Positions 34,812 through 45,064 of a stretch of 64,000 nucleotides of DNA are shown one piece after another. A program made the translations under genes and the position numbers. This DNA is from Angelakisella sp. (GTDB lineage Bacteria; Bacillota; Clostridia; Oscillospirales; Ruminococcaceae): contig JAHHTQ010000004.1 of assembly GCA_020024555.1 (NCBI GenBank), forward strand, positions 1 to 64,000, in the 5' to 3' direction. The notes under the pieces were generated by a model that ran no database searches, had not been told where the DNA came from, and worked only from the letters and a program-made list of their open reading frames with translations. Every line of letters starts with the position of its first letter. Within the stretch, counting starts at the first letter, position 1.

Positions 34812-37640
34812 TTATTTATTTAAAATATGCTTTTTTAGGTACTCGCCTGTATATGATTTTTCGCACTTCATCATAGCTTCGGGCGTACCGCTAAATACGA
34901 CTTTACCACCTTTGTCGCCACCCTCCGGACCTAAGTCGATTATATAATCGGAAGTTTTTATTATATCCATATTATGTTCGATAACAATAACCGTATTACC
35001 ATTATCCACAAATTTTTGCAAAACTTCAATCAATTTTTTGACGTCTGCCGAGTGTAGTCCTGTCGTAGGTTCATCAAGCACATACAGTGTCTTACCTGTA
35101 TTTCTCTTGGATAATTCCGTTGCAAGCTTAACTCTTTGCGCCTCGCCACCCGAAAGAGTTGTTGCAGGTTGTCCTATTTTTATATATCCAAGTCCCACAT
35201 CATAAAGTGTCTGTAATTTTCTCTTTATCTTAGGGTGATTTTCAAAAAATTCAAGTCCCTCCTCAACTGTCATTTCCAAAACTTCGTGTATGTTTTTACC
35301 TTTAAACTTAATTTCAAGCGTTTCACGGTTATATCTCTTACCCTTACACACTTCACAAGGCACAAAGACATCAGGCAAAAAGTGCATTTCAATTTTGAGC
35401 ATACCATCGCCCTCGCAAAATTCACATCTTCCGCCTTTTACATTAAATGAAAATCTGCCTGCCTTATATCCACGCATCTTCGCATCATTTGTTGAAGCGA
35501 AAAGTTCTCGTATATCATTAAACGCGCCTGTGTATGTTGCCGGATTTGAACGTGGTGTTCTGCCTATCGGTGACTGGTCAATACTGATTATTTTGTCAAT
35601 ATTTTCTATACCATCAATAGATTTAAACTTACCGGGACGTTCCCTTGAACTGTTTATAATTTGATTTAACCCTTTTAATAATACTTCATTTACAAGTGAG
35701 CTTTTACCTGAACCTGAAACACCTGTTACCGATAAAAACGTACCAAGCGGAAACTTTACATTTATATTTTTAAGATTATTTTCGGTTGCGCCTTTTACAG
35801 TTATAAATTCACCGTTACCTTTTCTGCGGGCTTTCGGCATTGGTATAGTCTCTTTTCCGCTCAAAAATCTACCTGTAACCGAAGCTTCACAGTTTAGAAT
35901 ATCTTGTGGAGTACCTGCGAAAATAATATTTCCGCCGTGTACGCCTGCGCCCGGACCAACATCTACGATAAAATCCGACGCGCGCATTGTGTCATCATCA
36001 TGTTCAACAACAATTACGGTATTCCCCAAATCCCGCAAATGTTTAAGTGTGGATATCAGCCTGTCGTTATCTCTCTGATGTAGTCCGATACTCGGCTCGT
36101 CAAGGATATACAGCACCCCCACAAGTGATGAACCTATTTGTGTTGCCAGTCTTATTCTTTGGCTCTCGCCACCCGAAAGAGTACCTGCCGAACGGGACAT
36201 TGTAAGATATTCAAGCCCCACATTTTTCAAAAATCCAAGACGTTCTCTTATTTCTTTCAATATTCTTTCGGCAATCAGCTTTTCTGTCTCGCTAAGCGTC
36301 AAAGTTTCAAAGAAATCTATGGCATCATTAACCGACATATCGCAAACATCGGCAATATTTTTGTCACCAACCGTAACGGAAAGCACTATATCCTTTAATC
36401 TCTTTCCTTTACAAGCAGGACACATTTCCTGTGACATATAATTTGATATTTCGTATCTGGCATATTCACTTGATGACTCTTTGTATCGTCTTTCAAGATT
36501 ATTTACAACACCCTCAAAAGCATCGTAATATTTTGTGCGTGTTGTTCCTACTTCCCGCACCATTTCAAATTTCTCGCCATTTGTACCGAACATTATAATA
36601 TCAAATTTGTCTTTCGGCATATCTTTTACGGGAATATCAAGCGGAACACCATAGGTCTTCGCCAAGCCGTCAAAATACATTTTCGCAATACTTCCGTCGG
36701 CATAACCCCAACCGGAAGCGCGTATCGCGCCATCTTTTATTGACAGGTTTCTGTCTCTTACAATCAAGTCCGGATCTACTTTTTGAAAAACCCCGAGACC
36801 TGTGCATTTATCACACGCGCCCTGCGGACTGTTAAAAGAAAACATACGTGGAGATAAATCTTCTATCGCGACACCATGCTCGGGACAAGCATAATTTTGT
36901 GAAAACAGCATTTCTTCTCCGCCTATTACGTCAATCAGCACAAGCCCACCTGTCAGATTGAGCGCTATTTCAAGAGAGTCTGTCAGTCTCGACTGTATAT
37001 CATCTTTCATAACAAGTCTGTCAATGACAATTTCTATTGTATGCTTCTTATTCTTTTCAAGCTTTATTTCTTCGCTCAAATCATACATATTGCCGTCAAC
37101 CCGCACACGCACAAAGCCGGAACGACGCGCGGAATCAAATTCTTTTGAGTGTTCGCCTTTTCGCTGTCTGACTACCGGCGCAAGCACTTGAAATTTTGTT
37201 CCCTGTGGCAGCTCCATTATTCTATCAACCATTTGGTCAACCGTCTGCTGTTTTATCTCTCTGCCACATATAGGACAATGCGGGACGCCAACCCTTGCAA
37301 AAAGTAGCCTTAAATAATCATATATCTCTGTAACTGTGCCAACAGTCGAACGTGGATTTTTTGAAGTTGTCTTTTGGTCTATCGATATTGCGGGTGAAAG
37401 TCCCTCGATATAATCGACATCTGGCTTATCCATTTGCCCCAAAAACTGACGGGCGTACGAAGATAAGCTTTCCACATATCGTCTCTGTCCGTCTGCGTAT
37501 ATTGTGTCAAAAGCAAGAGAAGTTTTGCCGGAACCCGAAAGCCCTGTAAACACGATAAGCTTATCCCTCGGCAATTCCAAATCTATATTTTTTAGGTTAT
37601 TTTCCCTAGCTCCCTTTATAATGATTTTATCTTTTGTCAT
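34812..37640 (-). CDS. uvrA: Excinuclease ABC subunit A
   Basis: Damage-recognition ATPase of nucleotide excision repair. The 942-residue protein has two ABC modules, with Walker A GLSGSGKTS near the start and GVSGSGKSS near residue 640. It has signature motifs LSGGESQRIRLA and LSGGEAQRVKLA, and zinc-binding Cys clusters such as CEFCEGDG. The length is standard. It lies 21 bases after uvrB, so the two are co-transcribed. Confidence 0.97.
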   Translation of the reverse strand: MTKDKIIIKGARENNLKNIDLELPRDKLIVFTGLSGSGKTSLAFDTIYADGQRRYVESLSSYARQFLGQMDKPDVDYIEGLSPAISIDQKTTSKNPRSTVGTVTEIYDYLRLLFARVGVPHCPICGREIKQQTVDQMVDRIMELPQGTKFQVLAPVVRQRKGEHSKEFDSARRSGFVRVRVDGNMYDLSEEIKLEKNKKHTIEIVIDRLVMKDDIQSRLTDSLEIALNLTGGLVLIDVIGGEEMLFSQNYACPEHGVAIEDLSPRMFSFNSPQGACDKCTGLGVFQKVDPDLIVRDRNLSIKDGAIRASGWGYADGSIAKMYFDGLAKTYGVPLDIPVKDMPKDKFDIIMFGTNGEKFEMVREVGTTRTKYYDAFEGVVNNLERRYKESSSEYARYEISNYMSQEMCPACKGKRLKDIVLSVTVGDKNIADVCDMSVNDAIDFFETLTLSETEKLIAERILKEIRERLGFLKNVGLEYLTMSRSAGTLSGGESQRIRLATQIGSSLVGVLYILDEPSIGLHQRDNDRLISTLKHLRDLGNTVIVVEHDDDTMRASDFIVDVGPGAGVHGGNIIFAGTPQDILNCEASVTGRFLSGKETIPMPKARRKGNGEFITVKGATENNLKNINVKFPLGTFLSVTGVSGSGKSSLVNEVLLKGLNQIINSSRERPGKFKSIDGIENIDKIISIDQSPIGRTPRSNPATYTGAFNDIRELFASTNDAKMRGYKAGRFSFNVKGGRCEFCEGDGMLKIEMHFLPDVFVPCEVCKGKRYNRETLEIKFKGKNIHEVLEMTVEEGLEFFENHPKIKRKLQTLYDVGLGYIKIGQPATTLSGGEAQRVKLATELSKRNTGKTLYVLDEPTTGLHSADVKKLIEVLQKFVDNGNTVIVIEHNMDIIKTSDYIIDLGPEGGDKGGKVVFSGTPEAMMKCEKSYTGEYLKKHILNK

Positions 37641-37661
37641 ATTTTTCTCCCTAATAAATAA

Positions 37662-39623
37662 CTACTTTTGTTTTTTAAGTTTTTCTATCTCATCACGCAA
37701 AAACGCCGCATGTTCAAATTCAAGTAATTTTGCCGCATTTTTCATCTCATTCGTGAGTTTTATTATCATAGCATCTTTCTCTTTCGGTGACATTTTCTTT
37801 GTCTTTTTGTTGCCCTTTTCATCTACCGATATTTCAAGCAAATCTCTGATTTCTTTATGAATGGATTTTGGCACTATTCCGTTTTCTGCATTGTATTTCT
37901 CTTGAATGGCGCGTCGGCGGTTTGTCTCGCTTATCGCTCTCTCCATAGAATTGGTTACCATATCCGCATACATAATTACAGTACCGTGGTCATTACGCGC
38001 CGCGCGTCCGATAGTCTGCACAAGCGAAGACTCTGAACGCAAAAATCCTTCTTTATCGGCATCAAGAATTGCCACAAGCGAAACTTCGGGAATATCCAGT
38101 CCTTCTCTAAGTAGGTTAATACCGACAAGCACATCTATCTCACCCATTCGCAAGTCACGTATAATTTCCATTCGCTCCATTGTATCTATATCGTGGTGCA
38201 TATATTTAACTTTTATACCGACTTTTATAAAATAATCAGTCAAATCTTCCGCCATTTTCTTTGTAAGAGTTGTAACAAGCACTCTCTCTTTTAAATCAAC
38301 ACGTTTATTTATTTCCGATATTAAATCATCAATCTGCCCCTCTACTTTTCTGACATCAATTTTGGGGTCAAGCAGTCCTGTGGGACGTATAATCTGTTCA
38401 ACAATATTTGAACTTCTGTCTTTTTCATAATTTTGCGGAGTGGCGCTTACATATATAATTTGATTGATTTTATCTGTAAATTCATCAAAATTGAGCGGTC
38501 TGTTGTCCAAAGCTGACGGCAAACGGAAACCGTATTCGATAAGGTTTGTTTTGCGCGCCTTATCGCCTCCGTACATTCCGCGAACCTGTGGCAAAGTGAC
38601 GTGTGACTCATCAACAAACATAAGATAATCATCAGGGAAATAGTCAAGGAGAGTAAAAGGTGTGCTGCCCGCAGGTCTGCGTGACAAAACACGTGAATAG
38701 TTTTCTATTCCGGAACAAAAACCCACTTCCAAAAGCATTTCTATATCATAGTTTGTACGTTCCGCTATTCTCTGCGCCTCAATAAACTTTCCGTTTTCGG
38801 TAAAGTATTTGACTCTTTCGTCGCACTCCTGTCTTAAATCTGCAATAGCTTCCAACAGCTGTTCATGCGGTGTTATATAGTGCGATGCGGGATATACGGC
38901 AATATGTGAAACAAAATTTTTCACTTCACCTGTGACAACGTTTATTTCCGATATTCTGTCTATTTCGTCACCAAAAAACTCTATTCTAAACGCAACATCT
39001 GATGAATATGCCGGATATATCTCCAACACATCGCCACGCACACGAAACTTATTTCTTGCAAAAGCAATATCATTTCTTTCATATTGCAATTCCACAAGTT
39101 TTTTCATAACTTCATTACGCTCCTTTGTCATACCAACACGTAACGAAAGTATCATATTTTTATAGTCTATCGGGTTACCAAGTGTATATATGCACGATAC
39201 GCTCGCAACTATTATAACATCTCGCCTTTCGCTAAGCGACGCTGTCGCCGAGTGGCGAAGTCTGTCTATCTCCTCATTGATTGCGCTGTCTTTTTCAATA
39301 TAGGTATCCGTTGAGGCAATATACGCTTCCGGCTGATAGTAGTCATAGTATGATACAAAATATTCCACTGCATTTTCCGGAAAAAACTCACGGAACTCGG
39401 AACACAACTGCGCCGCAAGTGTTTTATTATGCGCGAGTATAAGGGTTGGTTTATTGGTTTTCGCTATAATATTTGCCATAGTAAAAGTCTTTCCCGAACC
39501 TGTTACACCCAAAAGCGTCTGTTCTTTTTCTCCGTTCAAAACACCTTTTGACAGAGACTCTATCGCTTGCGGTTGGTCACCCGTTGGTTTATATGATGAA
39601 TGTAATATGAATTGTTCAGCCAT
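37662..39623 (-). CDS. uvrB: Excinuclease ABC subunit B
   Basis: Helicase-like damage verifier of nucleotide excision repair, 653 residues. Walker A is GVTGSGKTF, the beta-hairpin has YYDYYQPEAY, motif VI is QTIGRAARN, and a C-terminal UVR domain for UvrC contact lies at about 615-650. TAGGAGG precedes the ATG. I looked for a LexA box in the 280 bases upstream and saw none, unlike dinB. Confidence 0.97.
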   Translation of the reverse strand: MAEQFILHSSYKPTGDQPQAIESLSKGVLNGEKEQTLLGVTGSGKTFTMANIIAKTNKPTLILAHNKTLAAQLCSEFREFFPENAVEYFVSYYDYYQPEAYIASTDTYIEKDSAINEEIDRLRHSATASLSERRDVIIVASVSCIYTLGNPIDYKNMILSLRVGMTKERNEVMKKLVELQYERNDIAFARNKFRVRGDVLEIYPAYSSDVAFRIEFFGDEIDRISEINVVTGEVKNFVSHIAVYPASHYITPHEQLLEAIADLRQECDERVKYFTENGKFIEAQRIAERTNYDIEMLLEVGFCSGIENYSRVLSRRPAGSTPFTLLDYFPDDYLMFVDESHVTLPQVRGMYGGDKARKTNLIEYGFRLPSALDNRPLNFDEFTDKINQIIYVSATPQNYEKDRSSNIVEQIIRPTGLLDPKIDVRKVEGQIDDLISEINKRVDLKERVLVTTLTKKMAEDLTDYFIKVGIKVKYMHHDIDTMERMEIIRDLRMGEIDVLVGINLLREGLDIPEVSLVAILDADKEGFLRSESSLVQTIGRAARNDHGTVIMYADMVTNSMERAISETNRRRAIQEKYNAENGIVPKSIHKEIRDLLEISVDEKGNKKTKKMSPKEKDAMIIKLTNEMKNAAKLLEFEHAAFLRDEIEKLKKQK

Positions 39624-39861
39624 TTTTGCCTCCTAATCTATACAATACTTTGAATATATCTACACAATTTAAAATACTGTATTTTTTAAATACTGCCGAA
39701 TATTTTACTGTATATAAAACCAAAATATCAAATATTGTTTATTAATTGTATAACGCATATTTGCATATAAATCTATATAATTATTATAGACAATCACATT
39801 ATAACATATAATTTTAAAAATAAAAAGAGTTTTACGAAAATTTGTTCTTATGTTTTCTAAA

Positions 39862-39900
39862 AAAATAAAGATAACCTCAATATCAGTTATCTTTATTTTA
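39862..39900 (-). terminator. Terminator of the ABC transporter operon
   Basis: Arms AAAATAAAGATAAC and GTTATCTTTATTTT with a 10-base loop lie just after the permease stop, with T-rich sequence following on the minus strand. The rest of the gap from here to uvrB (39624) is AT-rich with no gene I can support. Confidence 0.85.
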
Positions 39901-39903
39901 AAA

Positions 39904-41262
39904 TTAATCGTGTTTGATAGCTTCCAAAGCTGAAATTTTAACCGCTCTGTTTGCAGGCAAAAATCCGAAGATGACACCTATCAAAATAGAGAACAGTAAC
40001 GCAAAGCCAACAAGCCACAGTGGAATTACTGAAATTTGCCGTCCCATACCCTCAGCCATAAAATAATTTATTGCAAAAGAGATGATATAGCTGAATACGA
40101 CACCTATCAAGCCTCCCAAAAAGCCTATCATACCGGCTTCTATAAGGAACATTGTACGGATATTTTTCAGCTCTGCGCCTATAACTTTCATTATGCCGAT
40201 TTCTTTTGTACGTTCGATAATTGACATAACCATTGTGTTCGCTATACCGATAGCCGCAACAAAGAGTGAAATAGCCGCAAGTCCACCCAAAACCATCTGT
40301 ATCATACGTGACTGTTCCTGCATACTTTCACGCATACTTTCCATACTGTTACAGTAAAAGCCCATTTTTTCAATTTCTTTTTGTACTGGCAAAACATCTT
40401 CTATTGTGTTGCATTTTACGCGCACATTATCAAATTTAATTTCGACTTTCCTCTTTACGCCAGCCATTTTGTTATATTTTTCCATTAATAATTTTAAATC
40501 ATTAATATCCATAATTACGGCATTTCTTAGTTCCCAATCATTCTCTTTTTCCTTCAAAACACCTTTGATTATCGGAGTTATTTCAAAAAACTTGTCAGGG
40601 TCTTTTTCTTCGTCTTTTTTGGGAAGAGCCTGATACATTACCATTTTTTGCTTTAATATATCAAAAAACGGCTCATCTATCGTACCGTCTTCTTTTGGCC
40701 ACGGCTCACGTCTGTCACCTTTTCCCGGTCTTCGTTTCGTATCGATAAATCTATACGAAAATCCCGAGCCTACGACAACGGTAAACGGTTTGTCATTTTC
40801 CGCAAACATATGTCCTTTGTCAATGCTGTATCCCATATCTTCCAAAGCGTCGGCATATACGCCGATAATATTAATTCTGCTTCTGTCTTGATATTTTTCA
40901 TCGTTTGTTTTTGGTCGTCTGGTATTATATCTCTCGTCTTCGGTTCTCATATTAAATTCCATATCATATACCTGCCAAAACGGAGTTACTCCCTGCACGC
41001 CTTTGAGAGTCTTAAAAGATGCTATGGTTTTGTCATCAAGCGTTACATCTTCTTTACCACCCCATGCCATTACTTCGATAAGGGTAAGGTCGCCCATACC
41101 TTCAAGCATACTGTCAAAGTATTGCTCCAAACCGATACCTATGGAAATCATAACAAGAATAGCACATACACCAATAACTACACCCAGTGCTGTAAGAACC
41201 GTTCTGAGTTTTCTGCGTGTCAGGTTTTTCCAGCAAATGCCAAGCATATCAGAGATCCGCAT
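39904..41262 (-). CDS. MacB/FtsX-type ABC transporter permease
   Basis: A 452-residue permease with the MacB topology. One N-terminal membrane segment (about 18-42) is followed by a large extracytoplasmic domain (about 45-320), then three membrane segments near the C-terminus. The N-terminal pattern WKNLTRRKLRTVLTALGVVIG and C-terminal ERTKEIGIMKVIGA are typical. Such proteins transmit mechanical force across the membrane rather than import nutrients. It is the last gene of a three-gene operon and overlaps the CARDB-like gene by 14 bases. The substrate is unknown. Confidence 0.9.
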   Translation of the reverse strand: MRISDMLGICWKNLTRRKLRTVLTALGVVIGVCAILVMISIGIGLEQYFDSMLEGMGDLTLIEVMAWGGKEDVTLDDKTIASFKTLKGVQGVTPFWQVYDMEFNMRTEDERYNTRRPKTNDEKYQDRSRINIIGVYADALEDMGYSIDKGHMFAENDKPFTVVVGSGFSYRFIDTKRRPGKGDRREPWPKEDGTIDEPFFDILKQKMVMYQALPKKDEEKDPDKFFEITPIIKGVLKEKENDWELRNAVIMDINDLKLLMEKYNKMAGVKRKVEIKFDNVRVKCNTIEDVLPVQKEIEKMGFYCNSMESMRESMQEQSRMIQMVLGGLAAISLFVAAIGIANTMVMSIIERTKEIGIMKVIGAELKNIRTMFLIEAGMIGFLGGLIGVVFSYIISFAINYFMAEGMGRQISVIPLWLVGFALLFSILIGVIFGFLPANRAVKISALEAIKHD

Positions 41263-42703
41263 CTTCTTCCTCTCTCCTCTTTTGTCTAATCTTCTTAACT
41301 ACTACGATAACTATTACAAGAACAAGTATCGCTCCGCCTACCATCAAATAAATCGGCAATTTGCTTTTTGGTTGTTCAGGCATTGGATTCAATGGTATAT
41401 CGGGGAATGGTTTTTCCGGAACAAATTTTTCTTCAATGTTTGTACTGAACTGTATTCTTTGTTCATGTTCAACCGCATTTGTGTCCTCATATACCATAAC
41501 AATTTCACCTGTAAGCACACCCGGTTTACTTGACCGAATATAGAAATCTGTCGAACCTGTTGCTCCTGATGCCAAATTGCCTAAATTTTTCTTTTGTCCG
41601 GGATTTGCAAAGTCACCCTGAATTTCAGTAGACAAGTTAAATGCTTGTGATCTGCCCTTGTTTACATAGTTTACCGTAACAAGTATTTCTTCACCGTCCA
41701 CGTTGGTTTCGGGAACTTCAACGCTTGTAAGTTCAAATCTGTCAATTTGAGTTACCGGCACTGTTATAACCTCTGTTCTGTCAAAAGTCTTTCTTTCATC
41801 GTTCCCGATATACTGATAGTTCATTTTTAATGTAATCTTTTGAGATTCTGCCTCTGAACTTGGCTTAACTGAAACTTTCATTGACTTGGAAATAACCTCG
41901 TTTGCCTGCAATAGCGGAATATGAATTGTATTTGAAGAATTTGTAAGTATCATTGAGTCAGGTGTTTCAATGGTAAGTATCATATTTGTTACATCAATAT
42001 TTTGACTTGTGTTTCTAAGTTGCAAATTCAGTATAAATTTGTCGCCTGCCGTAACATTTTCTTCTTCACCATAAGTATAACTGTTGATTATTACATAAGG
42101 AGTCTCAACGGCTATTTCAGGTTTTTCAGGTCTTTCAGAATCCGGTCTTGACGGGGTAGATGTCTCTACTTTGAAAAATTCCTCAGGAATAGCGAAAGAA
42201 ACATTGATTATTGAGTCATCATCTTGTAAAATCGGAAGTACAAGTTCTTTTCCGACACCTGAATATCTCATATTTTTAACTGTGATACTCGCATATTCGC
42301 CTGCTTTTGTAACATAAAAATCTGTTTGCTTATCAGTATTCGGTTTATTTAAATTATCGACAGCATTAAAAGAGCCAAAATATTTAGCCGCCATTAGTTT
42401 ATTCTCAATATCTGAGCTGGAAGCCAAATTTTTTCCGATAAATGAAACTTCAAAATCAACATAGTAACCTGAAAATATCCTTGGATTTCTATACAATCCA
42501 TTTGCAGGATCATATACTACTGTCGTACCATTTGTTGTTTTGATTTTGGTTACATCTAAACGCACATTGCTCATACCAATTGTGCTGTTAGCGTTGTTAT
42601 CGGTTTCACTGTTTTTAGCCTCAACGTCTACAACTGTATTTGGCAGCAGTAATGTAAACATCAGCGCAAAGCACATAATCATGGAAAATACCCTTTTTTT
42701 CAT
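41249..42703 (-). CDS. Secreted membrane-anchored protein with CARDB/NEW3-like domains
   Basis: A 484-residue surface protein with a cleavable signal peptide (about 1-29), several Ig-like beta domains of the COG1361/CARDB type (about 200-440) and one C-terminal membrane helix (about 450-472) followed by a basic tail. The repeated pattern of sequence rules such as LQLRNTSQNIDVTNM and VNYVNKGRSQAFNL fits CARDB. It lies between ATPase and permease genes, overlapping both, so it is probably the extracellular partner of that ABC complex. Confidence 0.82.
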   Translation of the reverse strand: MKKRVFSMIMCFALMFTLLLPNTVVDVEAKNSETDNNANSTIGMSNVRLDVTKIKTTNGTTVVYDPANGLYRNPRIFSGYYVDFEVSFIGKNLASSSDIENKLMAAKYFGSFNAVDNLNKPNTDKQTDFYVTKAGEYASITVKNMRYSGVGKELVLPILQDDDSIINVSFAIPEEFFKVETSTPSRPDSERPEKPEIAVETPYVIINSYTYGEEENVTAGDKFILNLQLRNTSQNIDVTNMILTIETPDSMILTNSSNTIHIPLLQANEVISKSMKVSVKPSSEAESQKITLKMNYQYIGNDERKTFDRTEVITVPVTQIDRFELTSVEVPETNVDGEEILVTVNYVNKGRSQAFNLSTEIQGDFANPGQKKNLGNLASGATGSTDFYIRSSKPGVLTGEIVMVYEDTNAVEHEQRIQFSTNIEEKFVPEKPFPDIPLNPMPEQPKSKLPIYLMVGGAILVLVIVIVVVKKIRQKRREEEDADL

Positions 42704-44043
42704 TATTTATTACCCTCCGTATTGGATTTTTCAGTATTTGTTTTATTTTCATCTTTCGCTATATCTGTATATACATCTTCCGATAAATTATCATCGTCTT
42801 TGTATTCAATAATGATCTCATCGGCATTACTTTCTTTAACAGTTACAGCTTCAAGACTATTTTTTTCGTTATCTGTCACTTCACTTTTAGTCTGACTTTC
42901 TGTTGTTTGGGGTTCTGTCTTAATTTCAGCGTTTGATTGTGTATTTTCTTCCTGTTTTGTTGTTTGGTCTGCTTCTGTCTTCTTCTTTTTAAATTTATCC
43001 CAAAAACTCTTTTTGTCTTTTTTCTTTTTGTCTTTTGAAGCGACTATTTTTTCACGGTTAGACTTATTTTGCGCCAATCGTTTACTGTCTGTTTCTTTCG
43101 GAATAGCGCCTGTCTCACGTCCAATACGTAAAAACAAACTTTTTTCTGTTTCATTATCTATTTTTGCTATCAATGTTTCCATAAAGTTTTGAGGATTTTT
43201 CAAATCAATAAAAGCGTCTTCCAAAGCCTGAACGCATACGCCTTCTGTATATTCGCCCGTATATTTAAGGATTATTTTGGCAAGCTCATCATACTGTTCA
43301 TTTTGAACCATCGGTTTAATAAGTTCCCGCAGTTCGTTCGTAACATCATATAAACTGTGATTTTCTTTATCGGATATTATTTCACCGTCAACCAGCGTAA
43401 CTATTCTATCTGCATATCTTGCAAGATTTTGGTCATGGCTTACCAAGACAATAGTTATGCCATAGTGACGGGAAAACTCCAAGAACAAATCCATAATCTC
43501 ACGTGTTGTACGTGTATCCAAGTTACCGGTCGGCTCATCGGCAAATACGACATCTGGCTTTGTAACAAAGGCTCGCGCAATACCGACTCTTTGTTGCTGT
43601 CCACCGGACATCTCTTTTGGTTTATGCGACATTCTTTTGCCCAAGCCAACCTTTTTTAGCATTTCTTTTGCCAGTTTTATTCTCTTTGTTTTGGATACTC
43701 CGCGAAATGTCATAGGAATTGCCACATTATCAATAGCAGACATTCCCTGTAACAAATTGTAGGACTGAAACACAAATCCTATATTTCTCTGACGAAAATG
43801 GGCAAGCTGTTTTTCTGTCATTACCGATATTTTTTTATTTTTAATATAAACTTCACCACGTGTAGGTTTTTCAAGTCCCGCAAGCTGATTTAGTAAAGTA
43901 GACTTACCGGAACCCGAAGTACCAAGTATGCAGCAAACCTGTCCTTTTGGTATTTCCAAATTTATACAGTCTAACGCAACTACTTTTTCATTACCTACTC
44001 TATAAGCTTTGCGAAGGTTTACTGTTTTAATTACGCTTTCCAA
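42703..44043 (-). CDS. MacB-type ABC ATPase with long charged C-terminal extension
   Basis: A LolD/MacB-class ATPase domain at about residues 1-228, with Walker A GTSGSGKST, the Q-loop, the signature MSGGQQQR and Walker B VVFADEPTGNLD. Beyond it, about 220 extra residues include a helical section (about 235-325) and a Lys/Glu/Thr-rich disordered tail with KKKKDKK clusters. The extension is not part of the usual family, which ends near 230 residues. The start is TTG with AGGAGG 7 bases upstream. It is the first gene of the ATPase, CARDB, permease operon. Confidence 0.88.
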   Translation of the reverse strand: MESVIKTVNLRKAYRVGNEKVVALDCINLEIPKGQVCCILGTSGSGKSTLLNQLAGLEKPTRGEVYIKNKKISVMTEKQLAHFRQRNIGFVFQSYNLLQGMSAIDNVAIPMTFRGVSKTKRIKLAKEMLKKVGLGKRMSHKPKEMSGGQQQRVGIARAFVTKPDVVFADEPTGNLDTRTTREIMDLFLEFSRHYGITIVLVSHDQNLARYADRIVTLVDGEIISDKENHSLYDVTNELRELIKPMVQNEQYDELAKIILKYTGEYTEGVCVQALEDAFIDLKNPQNFMETLIAKIDNETEKSLFLRIGRETGAIPKETDSKRLAQNKSNREKIVASKDKKKKDKKSFWDKFKKKKTEADQTTKQEENTQSNAEIKTEPQTTESQTKSEVTDNEKNSLEAVTVKESNADEIIIEYKDDDNLSEDVYTDIAKDENKTNTEKSNTEGNK

Positions 44044-44149
44044 ATGTCAACCTCCTGTAAGTTTTAAAAACTAACTTTCAAATTTAATAATATCTATATT
44101 ATGAAATAAAATATAAATATATTATTAATTAAAAACAACCTATGTATTA

Positions 44150-44178
44150 TGTATATAAAATTCGACTTTTTATTGCAA
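44150..44178 (-). promoter_or_regulatory. Possible promoter of the ABC operon
   Basis: TTGCAA (44173-44178) and TATACA (44150-44155) have a 17-bp spacer in the 290-base gap upstream of the ATPase gene. It is AT-rich surroundings, so the assignment is moderate. Confidence 0.45.
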
Positions 44179-44227
44179 AATTTTTACATTTCTTTTTAAA
44201 AATATATTATATCAAAATAGAGACAAT

Positions 44228-44258
44228 ATACCTACTTACAGTATGTGCAAGTAGGTAT
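44228..44258 (-). terminator. Hairpin after the SCP2-like gene
   Basis: Perfect 10-bp arms ATACCTACTT/AAGTAGGTAT around an 11-base loop lie between the SCP2-like gene and the ABC operon. The following T content on the minus strand is only modest. It indicates that the SCP2-like gene is a separate transcript. Confidence 0.6.
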
Positions 44259-44334
44259 TTTAAATCTCAGTGTTATCAACTTTTAACAAAAACATTATCT
44301 ATGTACATTAAATGTATTTATTTTGATAAAATTT

Positions 44335-44838
44335 TCATTTCTTGGATTTTTTGGATTTTACTTCCTTTTTTGCCGGTTCTTTTTTTTCTTGTTTTTTGGG
44401 TTTGGCTGTCTCTTTTTTGCTTTCTTTTTTATCTTCTGTTTTAACTTCTTCCTTAACTTCTGTCTTGGCTTCCTCTTTTTTGTCTTTTTTTACGGTTTTC
44501 TTTTCTTCCTTAACTTTTTTAGTTAAGATTTCTTGCAAAACAGAAACTTTTGTTGTATCACCAAAAACAACTACGCTTCCATTGTCAATAGCATCTTGAA
44601 GCATAATTTTATTTGCAAAAATATCTTCAAGAACATTTGCAGAAGCATCTACTGCCAAATTTCTGTCTTGATAATCATACGGTTCAACATTAAGCTTATT
44701 ATTTAGTACTTCAATATAAAATGTACCTTCACCGTCACCAACGATATGAAACTGATAAGCTATATGCTCATTTATGTTTTTCACATTGCCTTTACCGACG
44801 GTTTTTTTTAGTTTTTCAAATACTTCTTGATATGTCAT
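44335..44838 (-). CDS. SCP2-like sterol/lipid-binding-fold protein with Lys/Glu-rich tail
   Basis: A 167-residue protein. Residues 1 to about 105 resemble an SCP2 domain (YQFHIVGDGEGTFYIEVLNNKLNVEPYD, then LAVDASANVLEDIFANKIMLQDAI), a lipid-binding fold. About 60 further residues are almost entirely Lys, Glu, Thr and Ala in repeating basic and acidic patches. There is no signal peptide. The ATG at 44838 has GGAGGG 8 bases upstream. Bacterial SCP2 domains bind fatty or isoprenoid lipids, and the specific ligand here is unknown. The tail may bind nucleic acid or membranes, which is inference. Confidence 0.7.
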   Translation of the reverse strand: MTYQEVFEKLKKTVGKGNVKNINEHIAYQFHIVGDGEGTFYIEVLNNKLNVEPYDYQDRNLAVDASANVLEDIFANKIMLQDAIDNGSVVVFGDTTKVSVLQEILTKKVKEEKKTVKKDKKEEAKTEVKEEVKTEDKKESKKETAKPKKQEKKEPAKKEVKSKKSKK

Positions 44839-45064
44839 ACTAAAACCCTCCAAAATTATAATAATTATATTATTCTAAAAAGATATATAAAACTATAAGT
44901 TAATCATAACTATTGTTACTATTATAACACAATAAAAATGGCAAAAAAAGTATTTAAATATTAATTTTAAGTAAATTTACTTTTTTTTACCATAAAATAT
45001 AACATAATCATTTTATACGCATTGTAATTGTGCAATATTAACATAAATATAGAAAAAATTTAGG

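Noticed and set aside
44323..44526. Phe-rich plus-strand frame
   Set aside because: It is the complement of the Lys/Glu tail of the SCP2-like gene.
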